Notes: a model not told the origin generated them from the sequence alone. 64,000 bases of DNA from Amoebophrya sp. A120 (GCA_905178155.1 CAJINV010000012.1:2006618-2070617), one strand, 5' to 3'. Counted from the first letter of the stretch, positions 46,771 through 59,488 are shown. A program made the numbers and translations.

Positions 46771-49700
46771 GATTTTTGTCTCTCGTTTTTCAGGTTCCTT
46801 TTTCTTCTAGCAAGGTATGGTAGTTTTCAACTCGGCTAAAATGACACAGAAATGGTCTGGAGCAGAATGTCGTGCTGTGGCTTCAAAATAGAAGACGTAC
46901 ACTCCCTCGTCAGTGGGCTTCAAAATAGGAACTACTTCACGTACTATCAAAATCTTTCAAGTCTCGACCAATTATACCCGCAATTTCGACTAACTTTCCC
47001 ACCATATTTACCCGTAGCCTGAAAAAAATGCAATGCACATCACGCAGATATCAATGAAAAAACGCAAAACTTGCACATGGTCAACAGGAAAAAAAGGAAC
47101 GTCGATTGGTTTTCAGTGGTTTCATCGTCGCTACAGTACTAAATTCAGAACGGTTCTTTGTTCATTCGCTGCCATCGATCTGTGAATGTGACTGTGTTGA
47201 TCGTTACTTCTCACGGCGACAAATGACTTCTGTACACGTCTTGGTCTTGGTATAGTTTTCGCTTCTTTATTTCCGGCGTTGCCCCCATGAAATTGCTGAC
47301 AACTAATGAAGATTTATTTATGCAGAAGCTTCTTCCAACCTGATTTACTACATCTACAAGAACGGACTTTAAACTTGCCACACGACGAGAAGACGAACAC
47401 ATATCTGGGCTCTTCAAAATTTACGGTGGGCCGACTGCTTTTCAAAATATTCTCTGGTGGATATCAAACTCGTAGAGTGCCCATTCATGTCAAAATTTGT
47501 ACAGAGTGTTGTAGTGGAAGTGCTGTAAGTCGAACTGACGCAAAAGATCAAATAGGCATAATTACACTTCTCGTCAAGTCCTTGGCTCCGGCTACTTGAC
47601 AAGACGGAACTCTGGGGTTAGATGTCCATTCTTGTTTGTAATATGAAGATCAACGTTTTTCTTTTTAAATTTCTCTTTAACTTGCAGGAGAATGCAGGAG
47701 AGAGTCAACATCTCGTGAAATAATTCGCAACATCTATCACAAACCAAAACAAAATTTCCAAAATAAATTCTTCACCAGGAGTCACCGTCTACTTCACAGG
47801 CGCGAGAGTTGTCTGCTTTTGTAGCTCCAGAAGGGGCGGTCGTGAAAAATTTTCTAAAAGAGCAAAACAGAGAGGTGTTCGTTGCTCTGCTGTGGATACC
47901 GGAAAGAATAAGAAACAGCAAGATAGTGGTCAGTGATAAATACGCAGCCTTTGTTCCGGAAATTCAATTGCGACGAGAACTAGAAGACCGCTACTCCTTA
48001 TTTCGGCTACTGTCACGCCTGTGGTCCACCCAGCATCTACCTTAACTACAGGAGCAGCAATCCGTCTTCTCGTTTCTGGTGCTGCTGCGTGCCGGTGCAG
48101 CGTTGTTTGCCGGTGCAGCGCTGTCTAGTACCGGTGCAGCGCTGTTTACCGATGCGCCCGGTGCGCTGCTGCTTGTCCGTGGTCGTGGTCCGTCGACCAC
48201 CTTACAGCACTTGTCTGCGACCTGCTTTTCGTTTGAGTTCGCGTCGAGTTTAAGACTGTGTTTGGAGACGTCGTAAATGAGGTGGCTGTTCGCTCTTTCA
48301 TCCCAATTCCTCCAGACATGGCACAAGTCATCATACTGAGCGGTCTGGGACTGGGCGGCCTGGTAATGATCGCTTCCCGAGGATGCTGTGCCTTGGTCAG
48401 AAAAATTCATAACAGGTCCTGTATTCAACGGCGGCCGTCGTGCGTCGTTCAAGCAAAAATCGCCGAACATCCATGCGACCAGAGGCGAGTTCAGGTCCAA
48501 TCGCACCGCCCGCGAGTATCACAGCCGCCGTCCGCTGAAGCTTCATTGTTCCGAGCAAATGAACCACTGCCAGAGCAAAGAAGCAAATCAGATGAACTGT
48601 TCTTGAAACAAGCTGTCCTTCCGAAAATCAGAATCTGAAACTACAACTAGTACGCTGTGTTGTACAACTTGAAACGAAAAACCACCGGGAATATCAATGA
48701 TGAAAATCGTTGTGATGTGATGAATGTCGTGCAAATCGAAGTTAATCTTAATGCGTGTCACAAAATGACAGGGACCTCCACCTCCCTGGCCGAACGATTA
48801 ATAAGTACTTGAAGGTGTCGAAAAATAGATAGAGCCTGGCACTGAAACCACCACGTCACGACCACGCCACCTCGCTCATCTGAGAGACGAGGCAACTACC
48901 GATGCTAAGATGGAAGAGGTCGAAAACAAAACCGACGTTGCTTTCACGCACAAAAAGGACTCTTGTTCACTACCGACTCCGACATTGCAGACTCAACATG
49001 CAGGTTTGACAGGATTCAGATTCTCTCATAGTTCACAACGATCATGAGCCGAATTTTTATGCGCTTTCACAATTTGGAACGATAAAAATTTTCACAATTT
49101 GGACCGATAAAAAGCGTTTTGAAAAACTGACACTGAGATGGCGGAGTCTAGAAAATAACCGAAGCAATACCGATAGATACATCAAAGTGGAGAAGTTTAT
49201 AACCTTCGCTCGAGGACGACGAGACATAACTTGGTTAGCTTTGGTATTTTGATGGGGTATCCAAAGCTAAACCCATGTTAGTGAAAAGTCGAAGTGGTCG
49301 TGCAGCTATCTAATACGATGAAAAATGAAGAGCAGGACGGTATAAAATCCGCGGTCTGGTAGGCTGCACTTCTTTCCCGACAAATTTTGCCTCGTCGGAA
49401 CATCAACACCTTCCCGTAGAACAGGTCGTCTTGTTGTCGCTTCAAGCATCTACAGCATGCATTTCTCAGGTTCTATATCACAGCAGCACACAATAAATTT
49501 TATAGCGTTTAGCTTGCTTGATGCTCTCATCTTGACACTTCAAGTGCTTAAACAGCGCCTCACATTTTTGCCTACAAGTGCTAGAGGCTCGTCCGGATTT
49601 CACAATGTGTTTAATCCTCTTGAGAATAAGCTGAAAGTGAAATAGTTAAAACAAAATCGATCTGCTTGTCGCTGGAAAATCTTATAAGTAAACTTCATCA

Positions 49701-50061
49701 CGTCGCCGGTCGCTACTAGGACTAATTGCAGTTGTAGAACTACTGACGTCATTAGATTTCAAAAAAAAGGTGATTGAAAAAAACTTATGGCCAGGAGGAG
49801 CACGGGGCCATGCTGGCGTCGCTTGATTGTCGCCAAAAAGGGATAGGAAGCGATGATGTCCTTATTTTAGAGGTAGGAGCTCTTCCTGCTCTACTTCACA
49901 CGTGTACAACTCACGGTCACAACTGATAACGATAAGGTCGAGCTGACAATAATTGTAGCAGTAGCAGATGAGCTCTTCTTGGTTATCTATTACGTCCACC
50001 TTTTAGCGCGTCTTCCCCTAGCCCCAGTGAAGTTCTAGTCCCACAGCCACAACTAGTATTC
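46771..50061. other. 3.3-kb gene-poor region
   Basis: Between the cullin stop and the small acidic gene. Short ORFs on both strands (for example around 48042-48638) lack domains or ATG starts. No introner tips, tRNA or repeats seen. Notably free of the elements that fill the genes on both sides. Confidence 0.45.
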
Positions 50062-53000
50062 CTACGCCAAATAGTTGTACACTGCCCTATCCTCCGTTGA
50101 CCGTTCGAGATACTCTCGCTCCAGCAGCCGTTCGATCCTCTGCTTGATTAACGCCGGGGTTGGCACGAACCTATCAAATGCAAATGTGTCTGCGTCTGGA
50201 AGATTGCCATGTTTGTCATGCATGTTCCGTATGACCCATGAGGCCTGCAGTGCATGGCACAGCATCACAGATTTTTGGAAGGCTTCCTGATGTCTATTCT
50301 GCATGACAAACGCCCTCTCCGCGTAGCACAATCTGGGCTCCTCTTCGTGGTCATGCAGTACAGATTTTTTTAGAATCCAAAGACAGCATGAGAAGTTTGG
50401 ATCCTTCCAGACCCAGACATATTTGCAATGCATAGAACCGGCTGCTCAGCATCTTTGTCGCCTCCGCGATGAGGTTGTTGTGGGAGAGAGTTCTGCGCGA
50501 CTTCATAATCCTGACGATGACCGCCTCGGTCAAGTGTTTCCGGTCCTCTTCCACGCTGGCCGGCATATCCGAGGCATGCTGCTCCCCCTCGTAGCCGCGG
50601 AGAAGGGCTTGTTGGTGGTCAATCTGCTCCTTAATCAGAGGAACGCGGACGCGGGAGAATTTAGATTCGAAATCCGGGTTCACGCAGAAAGTGTCGCCTG
50701 ATGATGTTGTGGAGATAATTGTTTCTTTCGAAAGCAGGAGTTTGTCATGCGGAAACGCGCATTGTACTCGAAGTCTTGAGAACTACACCAGTGTGATGGA
50801 GAGTGCATACACAAGTCTTACCTTCCTGCGGCTCCTTTCCCTGGTCCTTCCGGCCACCGCCGCCACTCGCAGTCCCCCCGCCGTGATTGTCAAAGTCGTT
50901 TGGGTTGCCGCCCGAGGTTTTCAACAAAATCCGCGCTTTGCTGTTTCCGTACAGGCTGGACTATCAAATGTAAAAATGTCTGGGTCTGGAAGGGTTGGAA
51001 CTTGTGATGCAAACTCTGGAACACACAAGAAATTGTGTTGCGTGAGCTGCTCCAAAAGCTGTCCATTTCCTGGCACGCAAGTAGGAAGTTTCTCATGCGG
51101 GAGAGGCATCATGAGGCGTGCTCAAAACCTGTGATGACGCCATTTGCGTGATCCGAAATATGCATGACAAATCTCGCAATCTTCCAGACCCAGACATTTT
51201 TACAGTTGATATGGACAGGTGTCGTTTCATTTCCTCGATGGGAATTTTGGTCTGCTGCAGGAGCTATCGAATGCAAAAATATCGTACGCGTAGTAATTGC
51301 AGTGGTCCTGCATGACAGGAGTCTTCATCTAACCCACAACTGCATGACAAAGTTCGTTTTTTTCTTTTGGGAAACTAAATTGTCATGCACTTACCACTCG
51401 GTACGAAGATACCTTTGCAATGCATAGGAGCTCGGAAAAACTCAGTGTCTCGTGCTCGTTAAAGCAATATAGCAGGACCATCTGGTAGGTGGAGAGCAGC
51501 AGCGTGTAGGGCTTAGAACCTGGAATATTTCAAATTTTCTTTTGAAGTTGTGAAGGATTTGTAGCATGAACTCAGCTAAAATGGACGAAAAGTCCTCACG
51601 CAAGAACCACATCTTCACTACTGAAAATCAAGATCAACCGGCGTAGCAGGTACTACGACGACGTACAATTTTATACCTTTCGGCATCCTTGCCCGGACAT
51701 CCGCTTGGCCGTAATTGAAATTCCAGGTCAGTCTCCTGCCCTGGTGCTTTTGTGCGTAAAATTGCTCAAACGTGTCTATCGTTATCTTCAGAGATTTGGG
51801 AATTTCGCACGGCCCGGGCGCAGGGACCGGCCAATAGCCGGAGGTAAGTACGGACAGTCGCATTTCGACGTTGTTGAGATTGGTGATTGGGTGCTGCTGA
51901 TGGAAGCTTTTCGTCAGTTCGTCGCTGGCTTTCATGTCGTTTAGCATTCCCTCCAGCTTCGCCGTGTACTGGTGCCCGCATTCGCCTGTGATATGATTTT
52001 TCAAACGTGTTTGTCATGCAGGAGCGCGATTAAGTAAAAAATCTGTGATGTCGATCGTCGGTGCAAGCAACAAGAAAGATAATAGAGACTTCTATTCTAC
52101 TATTCATACCTTTCAGCTTGCTGATCATTAATTTCTCCGTATCATCCGCGTTTTTCCCGGCCAACAATCGTTTCGCGAAATACTGCTTGTAGTAACTCTC
52201 GAAAATATCCTTGTCCGACAAATAGCGAAATATCGTGACCACCTGGTCCATATGGATTGCAAATATGTCTGGGTCTGGAAGAGTGGCGCAAACTTCTTAT
52301 GCATGTTTTCCATGCCCCATGAGGTTTGGAATGCGGGGCCTAGCATGTTGGCAGGTTCTGCGAGGACTTCTCTATCATGCCTATCCTGAATGACAAACTG
52401 CCTCTAAACTTGTTAAAAAGTAGTGGACAGGAGCTTCTGGTAGTCATGCAACACCAATTTTTGTACGATCCAGACTTAGCATGACAAGTTCGCATCTTCC
52501 CAGACCCAGACTACATGTTTGCAATGCGTAGTCAAGTCTGGTCTCGATGTCGACGTCCGCCGTCGTCATGGAACTTGACTTCGCGCCCTTCTTGATCAAG
52601 TCGGTATCCTGTGCAAAAGTATCGTACTCGTATGCTGGCAATCATGCACTACAAATCTTGCTCTTAAGGTAAATCAGCATTACAAATTTTATCTCTCATG
52701 CTGAGGAAATTTGTAATGCATTTATACGAGTACGATACTTTTGCAGTTCATAGTCGTCGACAAATAACGACAAATACTGGGCCGTTTTCGTGTCCTATCC
52801 TGAGAAAAAAGTGTTACACTTACACACCCCCATGGAAGACAAGCAAGACAGACGACCTCTGTCATGCAGGAAATGCTTGCCAGTCTCATTTCATTCGTGT
52901 TTTCCCTTATAGTCTGCGCATCACAGGTTTTCTTTGCCATGTCGAGCGACTTTGTGATGCAGAAACTCCAGCAAATGTGTAACTTTTACACTGTTTTCCT

Positions 53001-56000
53001 GTGATATGTCTACGTTTAAGCATTCCTCAAAACTGGTTTTCATGGAAAGCGAAAACTCCTTGCTGTTGCCAAAAGACTCCCGGACATATGAAAGCCTCAG
53101 GTTGGAAATCCTCAAAGTGAAAATTGCTATATATTATATTCATGCGAAAAAAGAGGTAGACAGAGGGTAAACAAGAGGTGGCCGAGAGGTAAAAAAGAGG
53201 TCAAAAGAGGTAGAAAAGAGGTCGATAGGGGTGGAGAGGTGGCGCGGGACCCCGTTCGAGAGGGTCGGCGAGAGGGTGCGCGAATAAGGCCCGCCGAAGC
53301 GCTCACCTTAAAGCGCCGCCTAAGTGCCTGAGAGGGTGCAGAGAGGTCAAAAAGAGGGGGCGCGAGAGGTCGACAGAGGTGGAGAGAGGTGGCGCGAATA
53401 AGGGGCGACCTCTCGCGGGCCCTCTTGGCCACCTCTCGGCCACCTCTGTCGACCTCTGCCCACGAGTATAGCCGGACTATTAGCGGGGACCCCCAAAAGA
53501 GGCCAAAAAGAAGGCCTGCGAGGGGTCTGCGAGAGGGTAAAAACACAAAAAAGCGGGCGCGAATCCGCATGGTAGTCCCCACATTTGGCATTGCAGGCAT
53601 GTCGCGGCCTTGTTTTGTTCAGCGCCTTGCTTTCCGCGCCACCCTCTCGCGCACCCTCTCGCGCACCCTCTCGCGCCACCCTCTCGCGCCACCCTCTCGC
53701 GCCACCCTCTCGCGCCACCCTCCCGCGCGACCCTCTCGCGCCACCCTCCCGCGCCACCCTCTCGCGCTACCCTCTCGCGCCGGGCGGCTTCTGTTCGCCC
53801 CCGGTGTTCTTTGCAGCTGCTCCCTGCGCAGAGCGCCCGCAGGCGCGGGAGGCGCGCAAGTGGTGCTGCGTGTTGGCGCGGCGCAACCAGGCGGCAGGAC
53901 TCCAGTATGTTTCTTTGTGCGCAGGCCCGTGGCGTTGTGGTCCGATCAGCGAACAGTCTTGCCCCGGCCCAACAGCCTTGCGCTCCGGCGGCAGCCGGAG
54001 CATGGCTGGTAATTTGTAATGCAAAAAAACGACTCCAGTTGAAGCGTCATTTGTAGTCGGCGCATGACAAATTTCCCGGGCACTCAAAACGTGTCTGTCA
54101 TGCTAGTTAGGCAAAGAGGTGCCCTTCTGTCGCGCTAATTAGCAGCCCAATTCTTCACCCCTAACAGGACAATAGTCGGCCTCCATTGTGTCCTTTGCAA
54201 TACAGTCTTTTTTGCCTTGCATTTCATGCATCACAAATAATTATTTCCACTTTGAGGATTTCCATTCTCAGGCTTTCATAGGACAAACACGCTGTACTTG
54301 TTCCGGAGTTGGAGCAACGCTTCGATTATGAACTGCAAAAGCATCGCACTCGTACTAATTGCAAACATGCATGACAAATCTTTTTGCTAAGGCAAAACAG
54401 CATTACAAATTCCATTTCTAATGCTGAGGGAATTTGTGATGCTATTTATACTAGTAAGATGCTTTTGCATTGCATATCGATGAACTGCACCGGCTGGTCT
54501 TTATCGCAAGAAAAAACTGTTTCACTGTGAACTTGTGATGCAGAAAATAGAACACAGAACTCTTTGTCTTGCTACACCTGCAAGGCATTGGATTTTCAAG
54601 CGTGTTTTCCCTTGGGAAGCGCGCATGACAAATTTTCAGTGTCATGTGTGGCAAACTTGTAATGCAGATCCTGCAAAGTCATCACAGTGAAACAGTTTTT
54701 TCGTGGGATAGTCTTTCGTGCTGGATTTATTGGTTTCTGTTCCTGCTGTTCCGGTTGCGGAGGATGTTGATCCAGCTGCTTGATTTTGAAGATTATCCCC
54801 AGCACTCCCGTCCTGTAGATCGGGCTGCTCAGCAGCAGATCCAGATGCACCAGCAGCGGCCTTATTTTTCATCTTCCCAGAAGAGTTGCTGTTGTTCAAG
54901 ACAGCAAATCCCGCTTCCTTGATGCACTCCCGCAAAACGTTGTGCAGCGGTTTTAAACATTCCGGACACCGTTGGAACAGGTCGTGCATCCGTTTCAAAT
55001 CGTCGACTTTATCCTCCAAAAACATTTGCTTGGCGCCGTTGTTGACTAGAGTTTCGTAGTGTCGTAAGATCCACTCTTGGTCCATCAAATGCTGTATCCT
55101 GTCGAGCGTGGAGTCGTGGAGATAGCTATGTACCCGGTGCTTCTCCTCCAAAATTATGCAATGTAAATTTCCTGTACATGTACAAAATGCATGACAAATT
55201 TCGCTAACTTGCAGTGCCCAATTTGTCATGCTAGACTAGGACTGAAGGCAAGTTTTGTCATGCAGTGACTGCATTTGTACGTGTACGGGAAATTTACTGT
55301 GGATAAAAATCCGCGCCTCCGCCTTTTTCAGGTAATCCTGACATATGGATTGCAAACACGTCTGGGTCTGGGACGAGATTGCGAGACGTGTCATGCTAGT
55401 CTGGCATGACTCTGGGATCTGTATTGCGTGGCAACCAAGAGGAGGTCCTCTTGATTTTCATGCAAAAAGCACTCAGTTTCTCATGCGGAATATTACGCAA
55501 CACAGAACCATGAAAAACTTGTCATGCTTGGCGGCGCATTACACTGGGCTCATTATTCGGTGACTTGCATCACAACTAACTTTCCAGACCCAGGCATATT
55601 TGCATTGGATATGACACGTGTTCTGACTGATGTACTTGTTCGACTCTGCCTGGTAGAATTCCTTATCAAATGTAAAAATGTCTGGGTCTGGAAGAATGCA
55701 ACTTGTCATGCTAAATCTGAAGCATGTGCATGCAAAAATCTGTGTTGCATGATTACCAAAAGTCGTCCAGTTTTGACCAAGTCGGGAGGGAGTTTCTCAT
55801 GCAGGATAGGCATGAGAGAGATCGCACAGAATCTGTCATGCTAGGTCCTGCATTCCAGACCTCATGTGTCATGAAAAAGCTGCATGACAAATCGCGCAAT
55901 CTTCCAGACCCAGACATTTTTGCATTTGATATTCCTGACTGGCTTGCAAAAACGGCTCCTCGAAAGACTCCCGGTACACAAAAATTTGCGCCCCGTTGTA

Positions 56001-58238
56001 GGAATTTTGGATGCTTTGCCACGGCGCCGTGCTGGAACTACTCCCCCCGGAACTCCCCCCGGTGCCGAAACTAAGTTGGTTACTGTTGTAGTTGCCGTTT
56101 GATGTAGTAGTTCCACCGCCGAAGAAAGAACTGTTGCCAGGAGCCCCTCCACCTCCACCAGCATTCATCATGCCTCCAGTCGCGCCACCGCTGCTGTTAC
56201 CACCCATACCTGTCAAGCTCGCCGTACTGGAGTTCGCGGAAGATGGCTGGGAGAAGTTATTATTGTTGTTAATATTCCTGTTCATGTTATTCTGATTCGG
56301 GAGTAAAGCCATGATTCCGCCAGAACCACCTAACTCGACGAGCATGTAGACCATGTGGCGGAGCAGTAATTTGTCGATCGTTTCCCCGTTCCGCTCTGCC
56401 TTGATCCAGTCCAGCATGATCTTTTGCAGCCGATCTTTCACCTTCTCGTGGTGGGTAATTTGATGTCGAAACTGCACTAAACCAACGTCGTAGACCGGGA
56501 CTGTTTATCCATTGCAAAAACAACGTACTAAGTAGTACAAATTGCATCACAAATTTGGTCACTCAGCTAAAAAATGGAATGCGTGATGCTTGCTTTACTT
56601 GATGTGTACAAAGATAGTTTGGTCCTCTTGAAGTTGAACTTTTACTTTTTCATGCACAATGACTGCCATAACTAGTACGAGTACGACATTTTTGCACAGG
56701 ATACTTTCTTCTGCTGGGTGACGTAGTTGCGGTCCATGTACATCAGGATATCTCGGATCATTACCATGGTCGTCTTGTGGTCGTCCCATTGCAGTTTGAT
56801 GGTCTCCAACAAATTCTCGTTTGTTGCGTTCGTCACATATCCTGTGAAAAAGTATCGCACTCGTAGTTGTAATCGCAGTCAAGCATTACAAATCTCCCTC
56901 TTAACCAAAATCCGCATTACAAATTCCATTTTTCATGCTGAGAGAATTTGTCATGCCATTTATACTAGTAAGCACGATGCTTTTGCATTGCATATCACAT
57001 TCCCGCTCGTTTCCTGTAAGTGATCCCGTATTACCTCTTCCACGCCGTTGTACAGCAATATGGGAGTGTCAGGACCGAAATCGACAAAATCGAAAAACTT
57101 GTGATGCACAAAATCGATGCCCGTTAGACCCACAGTTTGTAGTCGGCGCATGACAAATTTGCCACGTCCTGGAAGCGAAGCTGTCATGCGGTTTAGGGCA
57201 AAAGAGCTCCCCTCCGCCATGCTAGCCACCAACCCGATTCGTGACCCTTAGCAGGATTACAATAACAATCTGCCTCCTTTGCGTCCCATGCAATAGAGTC
57301 ACTTTTTGTGTCGCATCTTCTGCATGACAGATTATTTCGACTTTGTCGATTTCGATCCTGACGCTTCCATAAGCAACTCGCCATGCTTATGGAGCACGAG
57401 GTTGTAGGCGTTCCTGAGGTCGTAGCAGGGTGATTTTTGTACGTATAATACTTGCAAGTCGACGATGACGTAAAATGCAATCTATCTCGCTGCAGCACAC
57501 GGACTTCTACAGCATGTGCATGTTATATCAAAAATGCAAAGAAATTATAAAGCAAACTACGGGGGGGTGGAACAAAACAAGCTGTCATAGCTGCGGCGAT
57601 GTAAATGATCTAAACAGTACCTGTAGAGTTCCTCAAAACTCAAGGTAGACGCGTTGTGCTGGTGGATCTGGTGTATTGCTGCTTTCAATATGCAATGTAA
57701 ATTTTCTGTACATGTACACAATGCATGACGAATTTCGCTAGTACCTTGCAGAGTCCAACTTGTCATGCTGCACCAGGATTGAAGGCAAGTTTTGTCATGC
57801 AGAGACTGCATTTGTACGTCGTGTACGGGAAATTTCCTGTGGATATTCAAGCTTGCCCACACGTTTTCCGCATCGCGTTTGTTCATGGGATCACTATGCA
57901 TTGCAAATATGTCTGGGTCTGGAAAGTTGTAATGCTAAAAGTGAATTATAGATGCACTACAATACGGAGCTAGACATGACAAATTTTTTGGCTGCCATCT
58001 CCTACGTATTCCGCATGGCAAACTGCGTTTTTGTATAACAGGCAAGAGGGCCTTTGCGTGCCTATGCAACACAGATTCTCGAGTCATGCCAGACAAGCAT
58101 GACAAACTTGCATTCTTCCAGACCCAGACATTTTTGCAATCCATAATCACCGGACCTGAACAGTTGCCTCGTCCGGTTCACGGCAGCGCTGGCGTGGCCC
58201 CCGGCGCCCCGGGCTGCGTTCGCCGAACTGTAGTTCAT
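50062..58238 (-). CDS. Cullin-3-like ubiquitin ligase scaffold, 22 exons
   Basis: Exons from the 5' end: 58146-58238, 57846-57894, 57621-57688, 57372-57413, 56995-57058, 56704-56837, 55932-56505, 55612-55663, 55306-55343, 54711-55154, 54477-54501, 54281-54326, 53007-53086, 52753-52795, 52531-52604, 52110-52250, 51677-51985, 51427-51519, 51212-51264, 50822-50961, 50435-50697, 50062-50171. Seventeen introners and four GT-AG introns (50698-50821, 51520-51676, 51986-52109, 57414-57620). The joined frame is exactly 950 codons. Cullin signatures: [20 protein letters not shown] near the N-terminus, [34 protein letters not shown], and the neddylation motif IVRIMKSR near residue 890, whose Lys would carry NEDD8. 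The protein ends NYLA. It should bridge a BTB-type substrate adaptor and the RING protein Rbx1. It exceeds the usual 750-780 aa because of Asn/Gly/Ser and Ala/Gly/Thr inserts in exons 7 and 10. CUL3 fits best in the N-terminal helices; other cullins are possible. Confidence 0.92.
50172..50434. mobile_element. Introner, F2
   Basis: 263 bp, TSD GAACC on both sides; splits the cullin winged-helix C-terminus. Confidence 0.92.
50962..51211. mobile_element. Introner, F2
   Basis: 250 bp, TSD TGGAC on both sides. Confidence 0.92.
51265..51426. mobile_element. Introner, F1
   Basis: 162 bp, TSD GGAGC on both sides. Confidence 0.92.
52251..52530. mobile_element. Introner, F2
   Basis: 280 bp; flanks GTCCA/GTCAA match 4 of 5; right tip GCGTA instead of GCATA. 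Confidence 0.85.
52605..52752. mobile_element. Introner, F1
   Basis: 148 bp; flanks GTCGG/GTCGT match 4 of 5. Confidence 0.9.
52796..53006. mobile_element. Introner, F3
   Basis: 211 bp; flanks TGTCC/TGTCT match 4 of 5. Confidence 0.9.
53150..53420. repeat. AGAGGT-rich degenerate repeat
   Basis: Many irregular copies of AGAGGT and GAGAGGTGG on the plus strand, inside the enlarged cullin introner. Confidence 0.7.
53638..53785. repeat. 13-bp GC-rich satellite, about 11 units
   Basis: Tandem GCGCCACCCTCTC units (some GCGCACCCTCTC or with CCC for CTC). The opposite-strand form GCGAGAGGGTG also occurs at 53250-53350, so both halves of the insert share the unit. Confidence 0.85.
54327..54476. mobile_element. 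Introner, F1
   Basis: 150 bp, TSD TCGAT on both sides. Only a 25-nt exon separates it from the next element. Confidence 0.92.
54502..54710. mobile_element. Introner, F3
   Basis: 209 bp, TSD GTCTT on both sides. TTCACTG subtype. Confidence 0.92.
55155..55305. mobile_element. Introner, F5
   Basis: 151 bp, TSD AAAAT on both sides. Confidence 0.92.
55344..55611. mobile_element. Introner, F2
   Basis: 268 bp, TSD TGACA on both sides. Confidence 0.92.
55664..55931. mobile_element. Introner, F2
   Basis: 268 bp, TSD TTCCT on both sides. Confidence 0.92.
56506..56703. mobile_element. Introner, F1
   Basis: 198 bp; flanks CTGTT/CTTTC match 3 of 5; diverged copy. Confidence 0.8.
56838..56994. mobile_element. 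Introner, F1
   Basis: 157 bp, TSD TCACA on both sides. Confidence 0.92.
57059..57371. mobile_element. Introner, F7
   Basis: 313 bp, TSD AGCAA on both sides. Confidence 0.92.
57689..57845. mobile_element. Introner, F5
   Basis: 157 bp, TSD TTCAA on both sides. Confidence 0.92.
57895..58145. mobile_element. Introner, F2
   Basis: 251 bp, TSD ATCAC on both sides; follows cullin exon 1. Confidence 0.92.
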
Positions 58239-59488
58239 GTTTTTCTACTTGGGGGGCGGTTGACGCCAGCGCCCACGGAAGGTCGTTCTTGTTTCCCACA
58301 AGTGCTGGCGCACTCGTCGACGACCACACTATCGACGAGTCACCAACCCGCTTTGCCTGCCCAACTCACCGGTTGCAGCTGGACAGTTACTCTTCGCCCG
58401 CATGATCCCCGGCTGATGTTGGGCAGCAGTGCCTGGTACGCGGACGACTGGGAGCTGCGACGCAGAGAGCGGCTTGATACTGACGCGTCGCAAGGAGCGC
58501 CGAAGTCGGCATGAAATTTTGCTTCTGTTACACGTAGCCTGGACCTCTTTTTCTTCGATAACGATATTGTATACGCTTATTGGCAAAATAAAGAACAACG
58601 TACTACCCAGTATAACTTTTTTAATACGCTATTATGGTTCATTAAGTTGATGCCCTGTCTACTTTCTTAGTTAGAAGACTGAAATAGAGTCGTAGAAATG
58701 GAGGCGAGCAGAGTATCAAAAGTGAAGCTACGGTGGCCTTGTCTATTTATTTTCCGTGCAGAAATTTTGTAATCCTAGTTTATACGCTTGGCGATCATCG
58801 CTACTTGCGAGAATAAAAAGGTCGAACTCGTCATCTCGTCCACTTCGAGCGGGCGCTGTTTGGGCCATTTTGTTTTTGATCATCATCGTCAGAATAAGCA
58901 CAACAGCCATGCTGGGCTGACGGTTTGGTGGAGCTGCTCCGACGACCGGGGGCGGGGGCGCAGAACAGCCGTTTTTCCGAACATAGTTTGTGAGACGAGG
59001 CATGTGCAACAAGAACGTAAAAAACGTGTTGTAACAACAGCAACAGACGGGCAACAAACGCAAGGTGGCGCGGCCGCGGCAATCCAACGCTATTGTGCGC
59101 CGTTGCAAATCGGAGGTCGTGCCGGTCATTTTTTTTGTGTCCTCTGGGCGGACAACAATCATCCAAACATAATTCTCATTCGCCAGGAGCACCACTCAAC
59201 AGGAGAGGGCTTTCTTCAAAAATTCTTCATCAATTGTACAGGTCGGATATTAGCGGGAGAATTACGAATTGGTAGTGGTAAGTACATCAAGTAGCAGGGG
59301 GTAAATTGTAGCCACGAAGTAGATCATACATTTTCATTTTCTAGTTCTTGGAATTGGTGTACATAGCAGCATCGACAAGCATCAAGATAAACATAGAGTA
59401 AGTTGTAAAAGTACTTACATTTCGATTTGAACAGTCAACACGCAATACAAACATAAATATTTTCTTTGAAATTCTTCGCCACCTCTGA
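58239..59488. other. Intergenic region, nothing firmly recognised
   Basis: 1.25 kb between the protease stop and the cullin start. Overlapping ORFs (58743-59195 minus, 58788-59294 plus) have no domains and mirror each other, so neither is called. Expected to hold the cullin promoter. Confidence 0.4.

Larger units (their letters stand above)
53087..54280. mobile_element. Introner, F7, enlarged by GC-rich satellite
   Basis: 1194 bp, TSD GGACA on both sides. F7 tips at 53087-53127 and about 54008-54280; foreign GC-rich DNA between. The cullin frame still closes (VFV-RESFG). Confidence 0.88.

Noticed and set aside
48042-48638. Overlapping ORFs of 154 aa (minus) and 126 aa (plus)
   Set aside because: The minus ORF has no upstream ATG before an in-frame stop (it starts at GTG) and neither has a domain.
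53389-54056. Plus-strand ORFs of 140-207 aa rich in [13 protein letters not shown]
   Set aside because: Products of the 13-bp satellite array in three frames; repeat translation, not a gene.
58743-59294. Overlapping ORFs of 150 aa (minus) and 168 aa (plus)
   Set aside because: Mirror-image ORFs with His/Arg/Pro-rich, domain-free translations; no reason to prefer either.
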